NCBI RefSeq assembly: GCF_902498995.1
Contig: NZ_CABVLY010000005.1
Span: forward strand, 248,001 to 312,000
DNA length: 64,000 nucleotides
Direction of reading: 5' to 3'
Source of the DNA: Burkholderia anthina
GTDB taxonomy: Bacteria > Pseudomonadota > Gammaproteobacteria > Burkholderiales > Burkholderiaceae
The notes below the pieces were generated by a model. It was not told the DNA's origin and did not search any database. It worked only from the letters and a program-made list of their open reading frames with translations. A program made the translations under genes and the position numbers. Of the stretch, positions 63,691 through 64,000 are shown in pieces (the first letter of the stretch is position 1; every line of letters starts with the position of its first letter).

Positions 63691-64000
63691 ATGGATTGCA
63701 AATACCTGTACATCGACAACATAAAAATCAACTTCGTGCGCCGCACGATCGAAATCGACAACAAAGTCGTCGACGTAACGCCGCGTGAATTCGACGTCGT
63801 CGAATTCCTGCTCGACAACATGAACAAGATCGTGCCGCGGCAGGCGATCCAGGAAGCGGTGTGGGGCCGCGAGCTCAGCGTGTCGTCGCGCACGCTCGAC
63901 ACCCATATCTCGCGCATCCGTTCGAAGCTGCAGCTCGAGCACGACAAGAACCTGCGGATCATCCCGATCTACGCGGTCGGCTATCGGCTGGTGCTGTTCG
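63691..64000 (+). CDS. receiver-less winged-helix (OmpR-type) regulator, 3' end cut
   Basis: The first 103 codons of a protein starting MDCKYLYIDNIKINFVRRTI. It is an OmpR/PhoB-type DNA-binding domain: TPREFDVVEFLLDN, VWGRELSVSSRTLDTHISRI and IPIYAVGYRLVLF. It begins directly with the winged helix, so no receiver domain precedes it. The gene runs off the window. A GAGGG site lies 8 bases before the ATG. Its trigger is unknown, and a C-terminal domain may lie beyond the edge. Confidence 0.85.
   Translation, partial: MDCKYLYIDNIKINFVRRTIEIDNKVVDVTPREFDVVEFLLDNMNKIVPRQAIQEAVWGRELSVSSRTLDTHISRIRSKLQLEHDKNLRIIPIYAVGYRLVLF

Overview
The window is high-GC, densely coded DNA that looks like a secondary replicon of a Burkholderia, most likely the cepacia complex. 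The signs are the strong G/C third-position bias, the mix of many LysR-free catabolic islands with AraC regulators, a PiuA-Sel1-PiuC iron locus, an entericidin-type lipoprotein, a VgrG cargo island and a synthase-type exopolysaccharide locus. This placement is inferred from gene content. I saw no rRNA, tRNA, CRISPR array, replication origin or intact insertion sequence.

Layout. 1-5.1 kb holds small metabolic genes: a cut-off SDR, a DapB-like reductase, an SDR-MoaF pair with a divergent AraC regulator, and a drug/metabolite exporter. 5.4-8.6 kb holds a membrane protein, an entericidin lipoprotein missed by ordinary length cut-offs, an aspartate carbamoyltransferase with an N-terminal helix-turn-helix behind a perfect palindrome that overlaps its promoter, and a FitAB toxin-antitoxin pair. 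8.9-12.6 kb is an iron-uptake operon (TonB receptor, Sel1 protein, PiuC-type dioxygenase).

12.8-24.9 kb is a self-contained aromatic degradation cluster. A TetR regulator is followed by a hydrolase, VOC-fold protein, aryl-CoA ligase, thioesterase, aryl-CoA hydroxylase and maleate isomerase, then an aldehyde dehydrogenase, outer-membrane channel, alcohol dehydrogenase and a convergent AraC regulator. The two outer promoters share a palindromic operator. The predicted route is acid to CoA ester, ring hydroxylation on the thioester, hydrolysis to the free acid, ring cleavage, maleate, then fumarate. No standard gentisate dioxygenase or FAH-type hydrolase is present.

25.1-35.5 kb carries a MocA-like nucleotidyltransferase, a tiny proline-rich protein and a polyol/sugar-alcohol operon (ribose-type ABC transporter, Zn dehydrogenase, FGGY kinase, SDR) with its AraC regulator, then a ketopantoate-reductase family protein. 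35.7-45 kb has a chemoreceptor and a type VI secretion cargo island read leftwards: RcsB-like regulator, VgrG, Tle3-type lipase, a Tla3-like membrane protein and PAAR. No separate immunity gene is evident.

45.9-59.5 kb appears to be one matrix locus. A sigma54 activator (VpsR-like) is followed by five leftward genes for exported, low-complexity Gly/Ser/Ala/Pro-rich proteins. After a gene-poor 2.2 kb stretch with a near-consensus sigma54 promoter comes a rightward operon making UDP-xylose, UDP-galactose and UDP-glucuronate, plus a fusion of a membrane GT2 polysaccharide synthase to a GH26-like hydrolase. The right end has an AraC regulator, a two-subunit molybdenum oxidoreductase and a receiver-less winged-helix protein cut by the window edge.
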